Assembly (NCBI GenBank): GCA_902800795.1
Contig: CADCFQ010000012.1
Location: 1 to 64,000, forward strand
Source: an uncultured Ruminococcus sp.
Lineage (GTDB): Bacteria > Bacillota > Clostridia > Oscillospirales > Ruminococcaceae
Length of the DNA: 64,000 bases
Reading direction: 5' to 3'
A program made the translations under genes and the position numbers. Below the pieces are notes generated by a model. That model was given only the letters and a program-made list of their open reading frames with translations. It did no database searches and was not told the origin of the DNA. Within the stretch, counting starts at the first letter, position 1; each line of letters opens with the position of its first letter. Of this stretch, positions 33,750 through 42,385 are shown in pieces.

Positions 33750-34505
33750 ATGGCTGAGAAGATAGTACAGACCGCAGGACGGGATGCCCTCGGTGAGTTC
33801 GCTCCCGAATTTGCACATTTCAATGATGACATTCTGTTCGGGGAGAACTGGAACAACACGGATATCGATCTGAAAACACGAAGCATTATTACGGTGGTCG
33901 CTCTCATGTCGCAGGGTGTGACCAGCGATGCGCTGAAATTCCACCTGATGAATGCGAAAAATCACGGTGTATCTCAGAAAGAAATCGCAGCGATCATCAC
34001 CCACACGGCTTTCTATGCAGGCTGGCCGCACGCTTGGGCGGTATTTGGTCTTGCAAAAGAGGTATGGAACGAGAAGTCGCCCGAAATGACCGACAAGGAT
34101 AGGTATCAGAACAAGATATTCTTCCCCATAGGCGAGCCTAACCCTTACGGCGATTTCTTTGTTGGGCAGAGCTATCTTGCACCCGTTTCCACTGAACAGC
34201 TTGCGGTATTCAATGTGACCTTCGAGCCTGCCTGCCGCAACAACTGGCATAACCACCACGCAAAAAGTGGCGGCGGTCAGATGCTTATCTGTGTCGGCGG
34301 TCGAGGATATTATCAGGAATGGGGCAAGCAAGCGAGGGAGCTTCACCCGGGAGATATTGTGAATATCCCTGCAAATGTCAAGCACTGGCACGGTGCTGCG
34401 CCCGATTCGTGGTTCTCACATCTTGCGATAGAGATCGAGGGCGAGGACGGCAGAACGGAGTGGTGCGAGGCTGTTTCCGACGAGGATTACAACAAGCTAA
34501 AATAA
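33750..34505 (+). CDS. Carboxymuconolactone decarboxylase-cupin fusion protein
   Basis: A 251-residue two-domain protein. Residues about 1-100 are a CMD/AhpD-like helical domain (TRSIITVVALMSQG, EIAAIITHTAFYAGWPHA), although the CxxC of AhpD is not there. Residues about 135-240 form a cupin with the metal-binding pattern HNHHAKSGGGQ and KHWHG. Such fusions are common in gut anaerobes, with unproven roles in oxidative or electrophile stress. An AGGAGG site precedes the ATG. Confidence 0.88.
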   Translation: MAEKIVQTAGRDALGEFAPEFAHFNDDILFGENWNNTDIDLKTRSIITVVALMSQGVTSDALKFHLMNAKNHGVSQKEIAAIITHTAFYAGWPHAWAVFGLAKEVWNEKSPEMTDKDRYQNKIFFPIGEPNPYGDFFVGQSYLAPVSTEQLAVFNVTFEPACRNNWHNHHAKSGGGQMLICVGGRGYYQEWGKQARELHPGDIVNIPANVKHWHGAAPDSWFSHLAIEIEGEDGRTEWCEAVSDEDYNKLK

Positions 34506-34551
34506 ACGAAGCTATCCGTTGTATGAACTGAATTACATTATCAAATGGCAT

Positions 34552-34582
34552 AAAAACGCCGCAGCCAAGCTGCGGCGTTTCG
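34552..34582 (+). terminator. Intrinsic terminator
   Basis: An 11-bp GC-rich stem (AAACGCCGCAG and its complement, CCAAG loop) lies downstream of the CMD-cupin gene. Confidence 0.85.
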
Positions 34583-34772
34583 TATGTAACAAGAATGAGA
34601 ATAAACTATTTGAACCTGCAAAGAAAAGATGATCGGTCTCTGCAAAAACTACAGCGGATAACAGATAAACGGTGCAGACGCTGTTATCGCCATAATGGTT
34701 AAAAAGGACAGACAGAACCCTTGATAGAGGATGCAGTGCAGGGGAGTTGCGCAACAATTCCTTAGAGTGAAC

Positions 34773-35343
34773 TCATAGCAGTATCCACACTCCGAGATAG
34801 CCATTTTCGTTGCCGTCGCCGTGAACTCTCACATCAGCATCCCTCACCGAGATGTTTGCGACCCCGTCATAAGAACCAAAGCAGACTACGCTGACACCGT
34901 TGCCGACGAGATCGAGTTTGCCGCCGATCACGCTGATGCCTTCGCCTGTGCTCCTTCCGCCGCCAAGACAAGTTATCTTCTCGCCGGAAGCGTGTACTGA
35001 GACCGTTCCGTTCGTTTCGATCCGGATAGTACCGTAGGGATCGTTGTAGCTCGAGCCGATGCCTACAGCGTAATTGCGTGTATTGTTTATGCGAAGATCT
35101 CTGCCGCCCCTCACTGTCAGGCTCGCTGACGCAGGAACTAGAATACCCTCCTTATCAAGAGTGTTATTACCGTTGAGTATAAGCTCGAGCCTGCTTCTGT
35201 CGCCGAGCCTTATCGTCGGTTCCTCAATGCCATTGATATTTATGTTGTTCACTGTCAGCTGTGCGTTAGCACCGTCAGCGCAGTATATTGCGAAATCTAT
35301 GTTGTGTGAAGCCTCACCGTTGAGTGTATAGCTGCCATACGGA
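34773..35343 (-). pseudogene. Fragment of a beta-helix carbohydrate-binding-like surface protein
   Basis: The minus-strand frame is open from about 35343 to the stop at 34773 but has no convincing start or ribosome-binding site. It encodes repeated short strands such as ASLTVRGGRDLRI, ISVIGGKLDLVGNG and ISVRDADVRVHGDG, typical of right-handed beta-helix domains of secreted proteins. Upstream it runs into a different frame with another domain remnant. It is best read as a decayed gene piece. Confidence 0.55.
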
Positions 35344-35344
35344 A

Positions 35345-35507
35345 AAATTTCTCAGAGGTCTTACGAACCACTGTATCGAGTATTTCCTCATTATCAGCTG
35401 AGTCAATGACAACAAACTGATCCTCCGATATACGGGCGATCTGTTCAGTTTCCGGATCAGCGCTGCGCAGTGCATTTGCAATAGTCTTAACTATTTCCTC
35501 AATAAAC
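35345..35507 (-). pseudogene. Fragment resembling a degenerate GGDEF domain
   Basis: A 54-residue open stretch bounded by stops on the minus strand includes IARISEDQFVVIDS, which resembles the GGDEF signature region of diguanylate-cyclase-like domains but with the key residues changed. It is out of frame with the adjoining beta-helix fragment. Too short for a firm call. Confidence 0.35.
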
Positions 35508-35674
35508 TATCTTTACAAGCTGTATCATTCTGACTTTTCTGCTATCATTCTATCACAGATTCTCTCAGCGGTCAACTGATTTTAATAACATAAACTGTTT
35601 TTATTTCCATATATTCCTTTACAATGTCGGTATCAAAGGACGGCAGAGGACGTTAATATGTGTAAGTTTTGGGG
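35508..35674. other. AT-rich intergenic stretch
   Basis: No gene or clear signal is seen between the decayed fragments and the galE promoter. Confidence 0.4.
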
Positions 35675-35703
35675 TTGCATTTTCGGCGTCAATGTGATAT
35701 AAT
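35675..35703 (+). promoter_or_regulatory. Promoter of galE
   Basis: TTGCAT, 17-nt spacer, TATAAT, 40 bases before the start. Confidence 0.8.
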
Positions 35704-35742
35704 ATGATCATAATTTAAGATATCTGTCTGGAGGTAATACTT

Positions 35743-36753
35743 ATGAATAAAATACTGGTTACAGGCGGCGCCGGATTTATAGGCAGCCACACCTGCGTTG
35801 AGCTTCTCGATTCGGGATACGATATTGTTATCGTTGACAATTTCTCAAACTCAAAGCCCGAGGCTCTTGAGAGAATTAAGAAGATAACAGGAAAGACCTT
35901 TGATTTCTATCAGGCCGATCTGCTTGATCTTCCGGCTGTTGAGAAGATATTTGAGGAAAACAAGATCGATGCGGTCATCCACTTTGCGGGGCTCAAGGCC
36001 GTAGGAGAGTCTGTTGAAAAACCGGTGGAGTATTACCATAATAATATAACCGGAACTCTTATGCTTATAAAGGCAATGCAGAAATACGGCTGCAAGAAGA
36101 TCGTTTTCTCATCCTCTGCTACTGTTTACGGCCCTGTCAACAAGGCGCCCTACACGGAGGATATGCCGACTTCCGCAACAAACCCTTACGGCTATACCAA
36201 GGTCATGATCGAGCAGATCCTTCGTGACGTCTGCGTTTCTGATCCTGACTGGTCGGTTTCGCTGCTTCGTTATTTCAATCCTATCGGAGCTCACAAGAGC
36301 GGTCTTATCGGTGAGGACCCGAACGGAATACCCAATAATCTCCTGCCTTACATCTGTCAGGTGGCTGTCGGAAAGCTTGAAAAGCTGGGGATCTTCGGCG
36401 ATGACTATGATACCCCCGACGGAACAGGTGTAAGAGATTATATCCATGTTGTTGATCTTGCGAAGGGTCATCTTTGTGCTCTTAAATATGTTCTTGAAAA
36501 CAAGGGCGCAGACGCTGTAAACCTTGGAACAGGAAAAGGATCCAGCGTATATGATGTTCTTCACAGCTTTGAAAAAGCCTGCGGCAAGAAGCTGCCTTAT
36601 GCTGTAAAGCCCAGAAGAGCAGGGGATATTGCAACCTGCTATGCTGACACAAAGAAGGCTAAGGAGGTTTTCGGCTGGACAGCACAGTTTGGGCTTGATG
36701 AGATGACAGCAGACAGCTGGAACTTTATCAAAAACAACCCTAACGGTCTTTGA
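35743..36753 (+). CDS. galE: UDP-glucose 4-epimerase
   Basis: A 336-residue SDR-family enzyme that interconverts UDP-glucose and UDP-galactose for galactose use and cell-surface sugars. The NAD-binding motif is GGAGFIGSH, the catalytic triad is Ser in SSSATVYG and Tyr-xxx-Lys in YGYTKVM, and NLGTGKGSSV is typical. GGAGG precedes the ATG. A single-gene unit with its own promoter and terminator. Confidence 0.96.
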   Translation: MNKILVTGGAGFIGSHTCVELLDSGYDIVIVDNFSNSKPEALERIKKITGKTFDFYQADLLDLPAVEKIFEENKIDAVIHFAGLKAVGESVEKPVEYYHNNITGTLMLIKAMQKYGCKKIVFSSSATVYGPVNKAPYTEDMPTSATNPYGYTKVMIEQILRDVCVSDPDWSVSLLRYFNPIGAHKSGLIGEDPNGIPNNLLPYICQVAVGKLEKLGIFGDDYDTPDGTGVRDYIHVVDLAKGHLCALKYVLENKGADAVNLGTGKGSSVYDVLHSFEKACGKKLPYAVKPRRAGDIATCYADTKKAKEVFGWTAQFGLDEMTADSWNFIKNNPNGL

Positions 36754-36764
36754 TAGCAAAGTCA

Positions 36765-36799
36765 AGCACCTGTGATGAGTCATATCACGGGTGCTTTTT
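36765..36799 (+). terminator. Terminator of galE
   Basis: A 12-bp stem (AGCACCTGTGAT with a G-T pair in its partner) followed by five T residues. Confidence 0.85.
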
Positions 36800-36875
36800 G
36801 TGTATAATGGCTTTATTTGTCCAAATGAGCTTGCTGTTGTTCGTTAAGAATTCACAAAAACAAAAAATATACCGA

Positions 36876-36911
36876 ATTCCTATTGACATTATCGGAAATG
36901 TATGCTATACT
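36876..36911 (+). promoter_or_regulatory. metY promoter with inverted-repeat operator over the -35 box
   Basis: TTGACA (36883-36888), 17-nt spacer, TATACT (36906-36911). CCTAT-N7-ATCGG with outer TTCC/GGAA pairs is centred on the -35 box, and a third half-site CTAGGAAAT lies at 36929-36937. It matches the arrangement at 1316-1352. A repressor bound here would block the -35 region. Confidence 0.75.
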
Positions 36912-36958
36912 CTAAGCATAGTTAAACGCTAGGAAATATATGAATTTGAGGTGAGCAC

Positions 36959-37003
36959 ATGAAACCTTATGTTTTGACCCTCTTATCCGATTCACGAATG
37001 TGA
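36959..37003 (+). CDS. Possible 14-residue leader peptide ahead of metY
   Basis: A GAGGTGAGC site precedes an ATG at 36959 that opens a 14-codon frame, MKPYVLTLLSDSRM, ending 65 bases before metY and inside its transcript. The site is as strong as that of metY. It could be a regulatory leader peptide or a remnant. Function unknown. Confidence 0.45.
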   Translation: MKPYVLTLLSDSRM

Positions 37004-37068
37004 AGATATACAGCATTCAAACGGTAAGATACATTTAAATCATAATAATCAGAAAGAGGTAATTAAAT

Positions 37069-38367
37069 ATGAGCAATATAAATGAGAGAAACTTAAAGTT
37101 TGAGACCAAGCAGCTTCACGTAGGACAGGAGAATCCTGATCCGGCAACAGACGCAAGGGCAGTGCCTATCTACCTGACATCTTCCTATGTTTTCCATAAC
37201 AGCGAACACGCAGCTGACAGATTCGGCCTGAGAGATGCCGGAAACATATACGGCAGACTTACAAACCCCACACAGGATGTTTTTGAGCAGCGCATCGCAG
37301 CTCTTGAGGGCGGCTCGGCAGCAATAGCAGTAAGCTCTGGTGCAGCGGCAATAACCTACGCTATCCAGACAGCAGCTCACGCAGGTGATCACATCGTTGC
37401 TGCAAAGAACATCTACGGCGGTACATATAACCTGCTGGCTCACACATTAAAGGACTACGGCATAGAGACCACCTTTGTTGATCCCTTTGATTATGACGCT
37501 ATCGAGGCCGCAATCAAGGATAATACAAAAGCTATCGAGATAGAGACTCTCGGAAATCCTAATTCAGAGGTCGTTGACATTGAAAGGATAGCGCAGATCG
37601 CTCACGCACATAAGATCCCGCTTATCGTTGACAACACCTTTGCCACCCCTTATCTTGTAAGACCTATCGAGCACGGAGCTGATATCGTTGTTCATTCTGC
37701 TACAAAGTTTATCGGCGGCCATGGTACCTCGATCGGCGGTGTTATCGTAGATTCCGGTAAATTTGACTGGATCGGAAGCGGAAAGTTCCCTTGGCTGGTC
37801 GAGCCAAACGTGTCCTATCACGGTGTAAGCTTTGCAAAGGCTGTTCCTAACGCAACTTTTGTAACATATATAAGAGCTATCCTTCTCAGAGACACAGGCG
37901 CTACACTTTCACCTGTACACGCTTTTGTGTTCCTCCAGGGTCTCGAGACATTGTCGCTCAGAGTTGAGAGACACGTTGAAAATGCTCTGAAGGTAGCGCA
38001 GTTCCTTGCAAATGATCCCAGAGTCGAGAAGGTAAATCATCCTTCCGTATCTTCAGATCCTAAACAGCAGGAGCTCTATAAGAAATATTATCCTAACGGC
38101 GGCGGCTCTATCTTTACATTTGAGATCAAGGGTGACGCCAAGACCGCACAGAAGTTTATTGATAACCTCAAGCTGTTCTCGCTGCTTGCAAACGTTGCCG
38201 ATGTGAAGAGCCTTGCTATCCATCCTGCATCCACAACACATTCCGAGTGCAACGAGCAGGAGCTGCTTGACCAGGGGATCAAGCCCAACACAATCAGGCT
38301 TTCCATCGGTACAGAGCACATTGATGACATTCTGTTCGATATCAAGGAAGCTCTTGACAACATCTGA
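37069..38367 (+). CDS. metY: O-acetylhomoserine sulfhydrylase (aminocarboxypropyltransferase)
   Basis: A 432-residue PLP enzyme of the Cys/Met metabolism family, which makes homocysteine from O-acetylhomoserine and sulfide. The start KFETKQLHVGQENPDPATDARAVPIY (only partly quoted as KFETKQLHVGQ), the PLP lysine in SATKFIGGHG and the length match MetY rather than shorter cystathionine enzymes. AAAGAGG precedes the ATG. The operator shared with the gshA-suf side suggests sulfur control. Confidence 0.94.
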   Translation: MSNINERNLKFETKQLHVGQENPDPATDARAVPIYLTSSYVFHNSEHAADRFGLRDAGNIYGRLTNPTQDVFEQRIAALEGGSAAIAVSSGAAAITYAIQTAAHAGDHIVAAKNIYGGTYNLLAHTLKDYGIETTFVDPFDYDAIEAAIKDNTKAIEIETLGNPNSEVVDIERIAQIAHAHKIPLIVDNTFATPYLVRPIEHGADIVVHSATKFIGGHGTSIGGVIVDSGKFDWIGSGKFPWLVEPNVSYHGVSFAKAVPNATFVTYIRAILLRDTGATLSPVHAFVFLQGLETLSLRVERHVENALKVAQFLANDPRVEKVNHPSVSSDPKQQELYKKYYPNGGGSIFTFEIKGDAKTAQKFIDNLKLFSLLANVADVKSLAIHPASTTHSECNEQELLDQGIKPNTIRLSIGTEHIDDILFDIKEALDNI

Positions 38368-38400
38368 TAAAAACGATCATATCATAAGACAACCTCATAG

Positions 38401-38450
38401 AAAAAGCGAGACCTCCGATATCATTCGTCGGAGGTCTCGCTTTTTGCTTT
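38401..38450. terminator. Strong bidirectional terminator
   Basis: A perfect 18-bp stem (AAAAAGCGAGACCTCCGA and its complement) with a 9-nt loop. The stop codon of the convergent recombinase gene lies in the loop. Confidence 0.92.
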
Positions 38451-39437
38451 ATTCTTAGTTTTGCTATCGGGCTTTATATCCGCAAGGGGATTGGCTTCGA
38501 TCGCTTTTCTGATATTAGCGCTGTTTATGTGAGTGTATATCTCGGTGGTAGCCGTACTCTCGTGCCCAAGGACTTCCTTCAGAAGCAGGGTATCAACGCC
38601 GTTCTGATACATAAGCGTTGCTGCGGTATGTCTTAGCTTGTGAGTTGAAAGACCGAGATTTGAAAGCCCGGCCTTTGCAAGACATTCTTCAACTATCTGT
38701 TCTACACGCCGTGTTGTTATACGCTTGTTCTGGTTGGAAATGAACAAAGCATTGACGTCGGTTTTCTTTGCTGCCCGTCCCGGCATATAGTTGTTGATTG
38801 AAGCGATACAAGCATCGTTCAGCGCAACGATACGTTCTTTTCGTCCTTTGCCAAAGATCCTTACTGTCCTGTTATCCAGGCTTATGTCATCGATGTCTAT
38901 ACCGCAAAGCTCTGAAAGCCTCATTCCGCAGTTCAGAAACAGAGTGATAATACAGTAATCACGGGCCGTGTATCTTGATTCTACAGACATAAGAAGCTTC
39001 TGGGCTTCCTGCAGCGTAAGATACTTGGGAAGCGTTTTTTCCGAACGAGGCAGTTCAAGGTTTTCAATAGGATTTGATTTTATAAGCATGACCTTGTTTG
39101 TGAGATAGTTATAGAAGTGACGAAGACAGGTCACTTTTCTGGCTCTGGTTTTTGCTGTGTTCTCACGCTCATCAGTCAGCCAGCGCAGATAACTGTATGC
39201 GTCATGCAGAGAAAACTGTTCGACATATTCAAAAGGAACATTTTTTATAGGTATATCTTTGAACTCGGTCTTGTTAGGATCAACATCATTGTGATCTATA
39301 AGAAGATAACGCAGAAACGTCTTCATATCTGTGTAATAGGCATCTTCTGTCCTTGGAGCTCTGTCTTCAACTATCCTTATATGTGTCAGAAAGTCTTTCA
39401 AATATTTAGGACAATCAGTTTTATTGTTAATTGACAC
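38421..39437 (-). CDS. Tyrosine recombinase, XerC/XerD-like
   Basis: A 338-residue site-specific recombinase. The N-terminal SAM-like domain is followed by the catalytic domain with Arg in NCGMRLSELCG, His-x-x-Arg in HKLRHTAA, His in LGHEST and the Tyr nucleophile in EIYTHI. The starting GTG follows GGAGG. No att sites or phage genes are seen nearby, so a chromosome-dimer-resolution or similar housekeeping role is more likely than a mobile integrase. Confidence 0.9.
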   Translation of the reverse strand: MSINNKTDCPKYLKDFLTHIRIVEDRAPRTEDAYYTDMKTFLRYLLIDHNDVDPNKTEFKDIPIKNVPFEYVEQFSLHDAYSYLRWLTDERENTAKTRARKVTCLRHFYNYLTNKVMLIKSNPIENLELPRSEKTLPKYLTLQEAQKLLMSVESRYTARDYCIITLFLNCGMRLSELCGIDIDDISLDNRTVRIFGKGRKERIVALNDACIASINNYMPGRAAKKTDVNALFISNQNKRITTRRVEQIVEECLAKAGLSNLGLSTHKLRHTAATLMYQNGVDTLLLKEVLGHESTATTEIYTHINSANIRKAIEANPLADIKPDSKTKNKAKSETSDE

Positions 39438-39473
39438 ACACTTTGCCTCCGTTTCAGGACAGGTTATATGGAT

Positions 39474-39950
39474 TTACAGATCTACCAGAGCACAGCTTGT
39501 GCCGTAGGGTGACAGATCAATAAATGCGTAGCTTGGCGGAAGGTCATCCTTTGGCTGAGATGCACTCCCGGGATTAAGGATATGAAGACCGTTCTTGTAT
39601 TTATAGTATCGGCAATGAGTATGGCCGTAAAGAGCGATCTGTGCATTACTCTCCTTTGCAAGAGAGATAAGAGTGTCATAAGAGTTCTTCACATCAAGAT
39701 CATGTCCGTGAGCAAGCAGGATCTTTGTTTTAAAGATCTCGATCACATCTGTGGAGGGGATGACCGGCTCATCACAGTTTCCCGAAACACAGTATATATG
39801 CTTGTCGGTATAGATCTCTTTCATCACTTCGAGCTCCTTCAGACCGTCTCCGAGGAAGATGAAGTGATCGCAGATATGTTTGTTCAAATCAAATATCTGT
39901 CTTGCAGCAGAAATGTTGCCGTGAGTATCAGAAAAAACTATTATCCTCAT
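39474..39950 (-). CDS. yfcE: YfcE-like metallophosphoesterase
   Basis: A 158-residue metal-dependent phosphodiesterase with SDTHGN, LGDG, SGNCD and GHTH motifs that bind the two metal ions. The start at 39950 follows AAAGGAG; the frame extends to 40037 without a site. Substrates of this family are small phosphodiesters, and the physiological one is unknown. It is probably cotranscribed with the downstream recombinase. Confidence 0.9.
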   Translation of the reverse strand: MRIIVFSDTHGNISAARQIFDLNKHICDHFIFLGDGLKELEVMKEIYTDKHIYCVSGNCDEPVIPSTDVIEIFKTKILLAHGHDLDVKNSYDTLISLAKESNAQIALYGHTHCRYYKYKNGLHILNPGSASQPKDDLPPSYAFIDLSPYGTSCALVDL

Positions 39951-40086
39951 TTGATTAACTCCTTTACGGAACAGTAGTTTTTCTTTATTATAACATAATT
40001 TTTGAAAATCGCAATATTGTTCACAGAAAATTCTCAAAGAAATTTTGAAATTATTTGTTCAAATATACAAAATTCATAGTTTGTTA

Positions 40087-40115
40087 TTGAAATTTGTGTA
40101 AAAATGTGCTATGAT
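40087..40115 (+). promoter_or_regulatory. Promoter of the 185-residue unknown gene
   Basis: TTGAAA, 17-nt spacer, TATGAT. Its position argues for the 40175 start over the one at 40130. Confidence 0.7.
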
Positions 40116-40174
40116 AAGTTAAGGTAATTATGCAGTCATTTCGTCTTACCTTGTCAAGGAGTGTTCGTACGATC

Positions 40175-40732
40175 ATGAAAAAAAAGTATGCTATCTATAA
40201 GTCGGAAACGGGATACTACTACTATGAGTATTACGATACGCTTGAAGCGCTTAAAGGAACAAAGTTTGACGGGATCGTAACAGAGGACAAGCTCCCTGTG
40301 GTTCTTGACAATACAGGGGGATATTACCACTTTACTGAAGATGATTTTATGTTTGACAGGCTTGTCGAATGCGAGGGCTGCCCACTGAAGCTGGAACAAA
40401 TGTTTTTCAAGAATCAGGATTGCTTCAAGCTTGGCTGGATGTCACCTGAAGGAGATACTTATTCCTGTGATTATACCAGTCATACAAAGGCTGCGATAAT
40501 GATAGCTGAAAAGTTTTTTGGAAAAGTCAAGTATCCGGAGCGAACACTTGGAAAGGCCGGCTGGCTCAAAATAATCGATTCATGGGACGGCACTCAGCGT
40601 GAACACGGTCAGTTTGTTTATTCTCTTACGGGCAGGATAACCAAAAGACAGGCGGACAGACTTTTTGATCTCGGGCTTTACGCAAACAAGGAAGTCAAAA
40701 GCATGATAGATGAATGTGAACAGAACTGGTAA
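40175..40732 (+). CDS. Conserved protein of unknown function
   Basis: A 185-residue soluble protein. It is rich in aromatic residues near the start (ETGYYYYEYYDTL) and contains a possible pair of cysteines (CEGCPLK) and later CSCDYTSH-like spacing. No family is recognised. The start at 40175 gives an AAGGAG site and a normal leader after the promoter. It lies 52 bases before the hydrogenase-related regulator gene and could be cotranscribed with that cluster. Confidence 0.65.
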   Translation: MKKKYAIYKSETGYYYYEYYDTLEALKGTKFDGIVTEDKLPVVLDNTGGYYHFTEDDFMFDRLVECEGCPLKLEQMFFKNQDCFKLGWMSPEGDTYSCDYTSHTKAAIMIAEKFFGKVKYPERTLGKAGWLKIIDSWDGTQREHGQFVYSLTGRITKRQADRLFDLGLYANKEVKSMIDECEQNW

Positions 40733-40784
40733 AGCAGGACTGTCTGAATTATAATTATAATGAATAAAAAAGGAGTGCTGTGTT

Positions 40785-41030
40785 TTGGGAACAAGAGTTG
40801 CGATCATTGCGATCATCGTCGAGAACAAGAACTCCGTTGAGCGTATAAATGCCATTCTTCACGAGTATAAGGATGCGATCATCGGAAGAATGGGCATCCC
40901 TTACAAAGCGAAAGGCATAAGTATTATAAGCATAGCGGTAGATGCATCTCAGGATGACATAAATACTCTTGCAGGAAAGATAGGCAGACTTGACGGTGTT
41001 TCTGCAAAAACTGTATATTCTGCGAACTGA
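40785..41030 (+). CDS. TM1266-like putative iron-only hydrogenase system regulator
   Basis: An 81-residue ACT-like small protein (RVAIIAIIVENKNSVERIN, GISIISIAVDASQDDINTLAGKIGRL). This family typically sits with hydEFG genes and is annotated as a hydrogenase-system regulator. The start is TTG 40785 after AAGGAG. It opens the cluster with hydF and hydE. What it senses is not known. Confidence 0.85.
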   Translation: MGTRVAIIAIIVENKNSVERINAILHEYKDAIIGRMGIPYKAKGISIISIAVDASQDDINTLAGKIGRLDGVSAKTVYSAN

Positions 41031-41079
41031 ATTTAATAATTTCAATCTGTTTCTAACGCCGAAAATAGTATTTGAGGCG

Positions 41080-41127
41080 AAAGTAAGATCATTGTTCAAA
41101 AACGTTTCGGTCGGATTCTTACTTTTT
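41080..41127 (+). terminator. Hairpin between the TM1266-like gene and hydF
   Basis: A stem (AAAGTAAGATC pairing with GATTCTTACTTT, one bulge) with a T-run. It may attenuate transcription into the 13-kb cluster. Confidence 0.55.
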
Positions 41128-41170
41128 GAAGGATCCGGCTTTTTTTCATAAGCTATAAAGGGTGATAAAT

Positions 41171-42367
41171 ATGGGACTTAATTCAACACCTTCATCGGAG
41201 AGGATACATATAGGTTTCTTTGGCGTTAGAAACGCCGGAAAATCAAGCCTTGTCAACGCTGTGACAAATCAGGAGCTTGCTGTAGTTTCGGATACTCCGG
41301 GCACAACTACCGATCCTGTGACCAAAGCTATGGAGCTTTTACCTCTGGGTCCTGTCGTTATAATCGACACTCCCGGTTTTGATGACGAGGGAGCTCTTGG
41401 AGAGCTTCGTGTTAAAAAGACATCACAGGTGCTCAACAGAGTAGATATCGCTGTTCTGGTCACAGATATAACTAAGCCTCTCTGTGAATGTGAAAGGCAG
41501 CTCATTGGTCTTTTTGAAGACAAGAAGATACCATATCTTATTGTCGGGAATAAGAATGACCTTTCTGATAAAGCCCCTGACGGCGAGAGATTTGCTGTCA
41601 GTGCGCTAAACAAAGCCAACATTTATGAGCTGAGAGAAAAGATCGCTTCTCTTGTTGAGACAAAGGATCAGACTCATCGGATAGTCGGCGATATTATCAA
41701 AGAAAACGAGCTGGCTGTGCTTGTTGTCCCGATAGATAAGGCAGCGCCTAAAGGCAGGCTTATCCTGCCGCAGCAGATGGTTATAAGGGATATCCTTGAA
41801 TCAGGCGCTTGCTCGGCGGTTGTCCGTGAAACGGAATTGCCGTACACGCTTGAAAACCTTGTAAGCAGACCGGCTGTTGTTATCACAGACAGTCAGGCTT
41901 TCACTAAGGTCGCTAAGGATACTCCGGAAGACATCAAGCTGACATCGTTTTCCATCCTTATGGCAAAATACAAGGGCTTCCTTGAAACGGCAGTAAAGGG
42001 CGCTGCGGCAATATCAAAGCTTAAAGACGGCGACAGGATACTTATCTCAGAGGGCTGCACACATCACAGACAGTGCGGCGATATAGGAAGCGTCAAGCTT
42101 CCTGCGCTTTTAAAAAAGACAACGGGCAAACAGCTTGAGATAGAGCTTAGCTCCGGCAGGGAGTTCCCCGAGGACCTTGAGCGCTTTGCTATGGTCATCC
42201 ATTGCGGCGGCTGTATGCTCAACGAAAGAGAAATGCTTTACAGGATGAGAACTGCAGTTGACAACGGAGTTCCTTTTACTAATTACGGAGTTGCGATAGC
42301 TCATATGAACGGGATACTTTCAAGAAGCCTCGAGGTTTTCCCCGAGGTCAGAAAGCTCCTTGATTAA
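41171..42367 (+). CDS. hydF: [FeFe]-hydrogenase maturation GTPase HydF
   Basis: A 398-residue scaffold on which the diiron subcluster of the H-cluster is finished before transfer to HydA. The GTPase domain shows GVRNAGKSS and DTPGFDD, with NKNDLSD. The C-terminal domain has the Fe-S ligands in EGCTHHRQCGDIG and VIHCGGCM. The ATG 41171 follows AAAGGGTG. It is followed by hydE, while hydG is missing from the locus. Confidence 0.95.
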   Translation: MGLNSTPSSERIHIGFFGVRNAGKSSLVNAVTNQELAVVSDTPGTTTDPVTKAMELLPLGPVVIIDTPGFDDEGALGELRVKKTSQVLNRVDIAVLVTDITKPLCECERQLIGLFEDKKIPYLIVGNKNDLSDKAPDGERFAVSALNKANIYELREKIASLVETKDQTHRIVGDIIKENELAVLVVPIDKAAPKGRLILPQQMVIRDILESGACSAVVRETELPYTLENLVSRPAVVITDSQAFTKVAKDTPEDIKLTSFSILMAKYKGFLETAVKGAAAISKLKDGDRILISEGCTHHRQCGDIGSVKLPALLKKTTGKQLEIELSSGREFPEDLERFAMVIHCGGCMLNEREMLYRMRTAVDNGVPFTNYGVAIAHMNGILSRSLEVFPEVRKLLD

Positions 42368-42385
42368 TAAACAGCAGGTGATCGT

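Noticed and set aside
38421..39437. Integrase of a mobile element or prophage
   Set aside because: The tyrosine recombinase is flanked by housekeeping-type genes; no att repeats, tRNA target or phage genes are seen.
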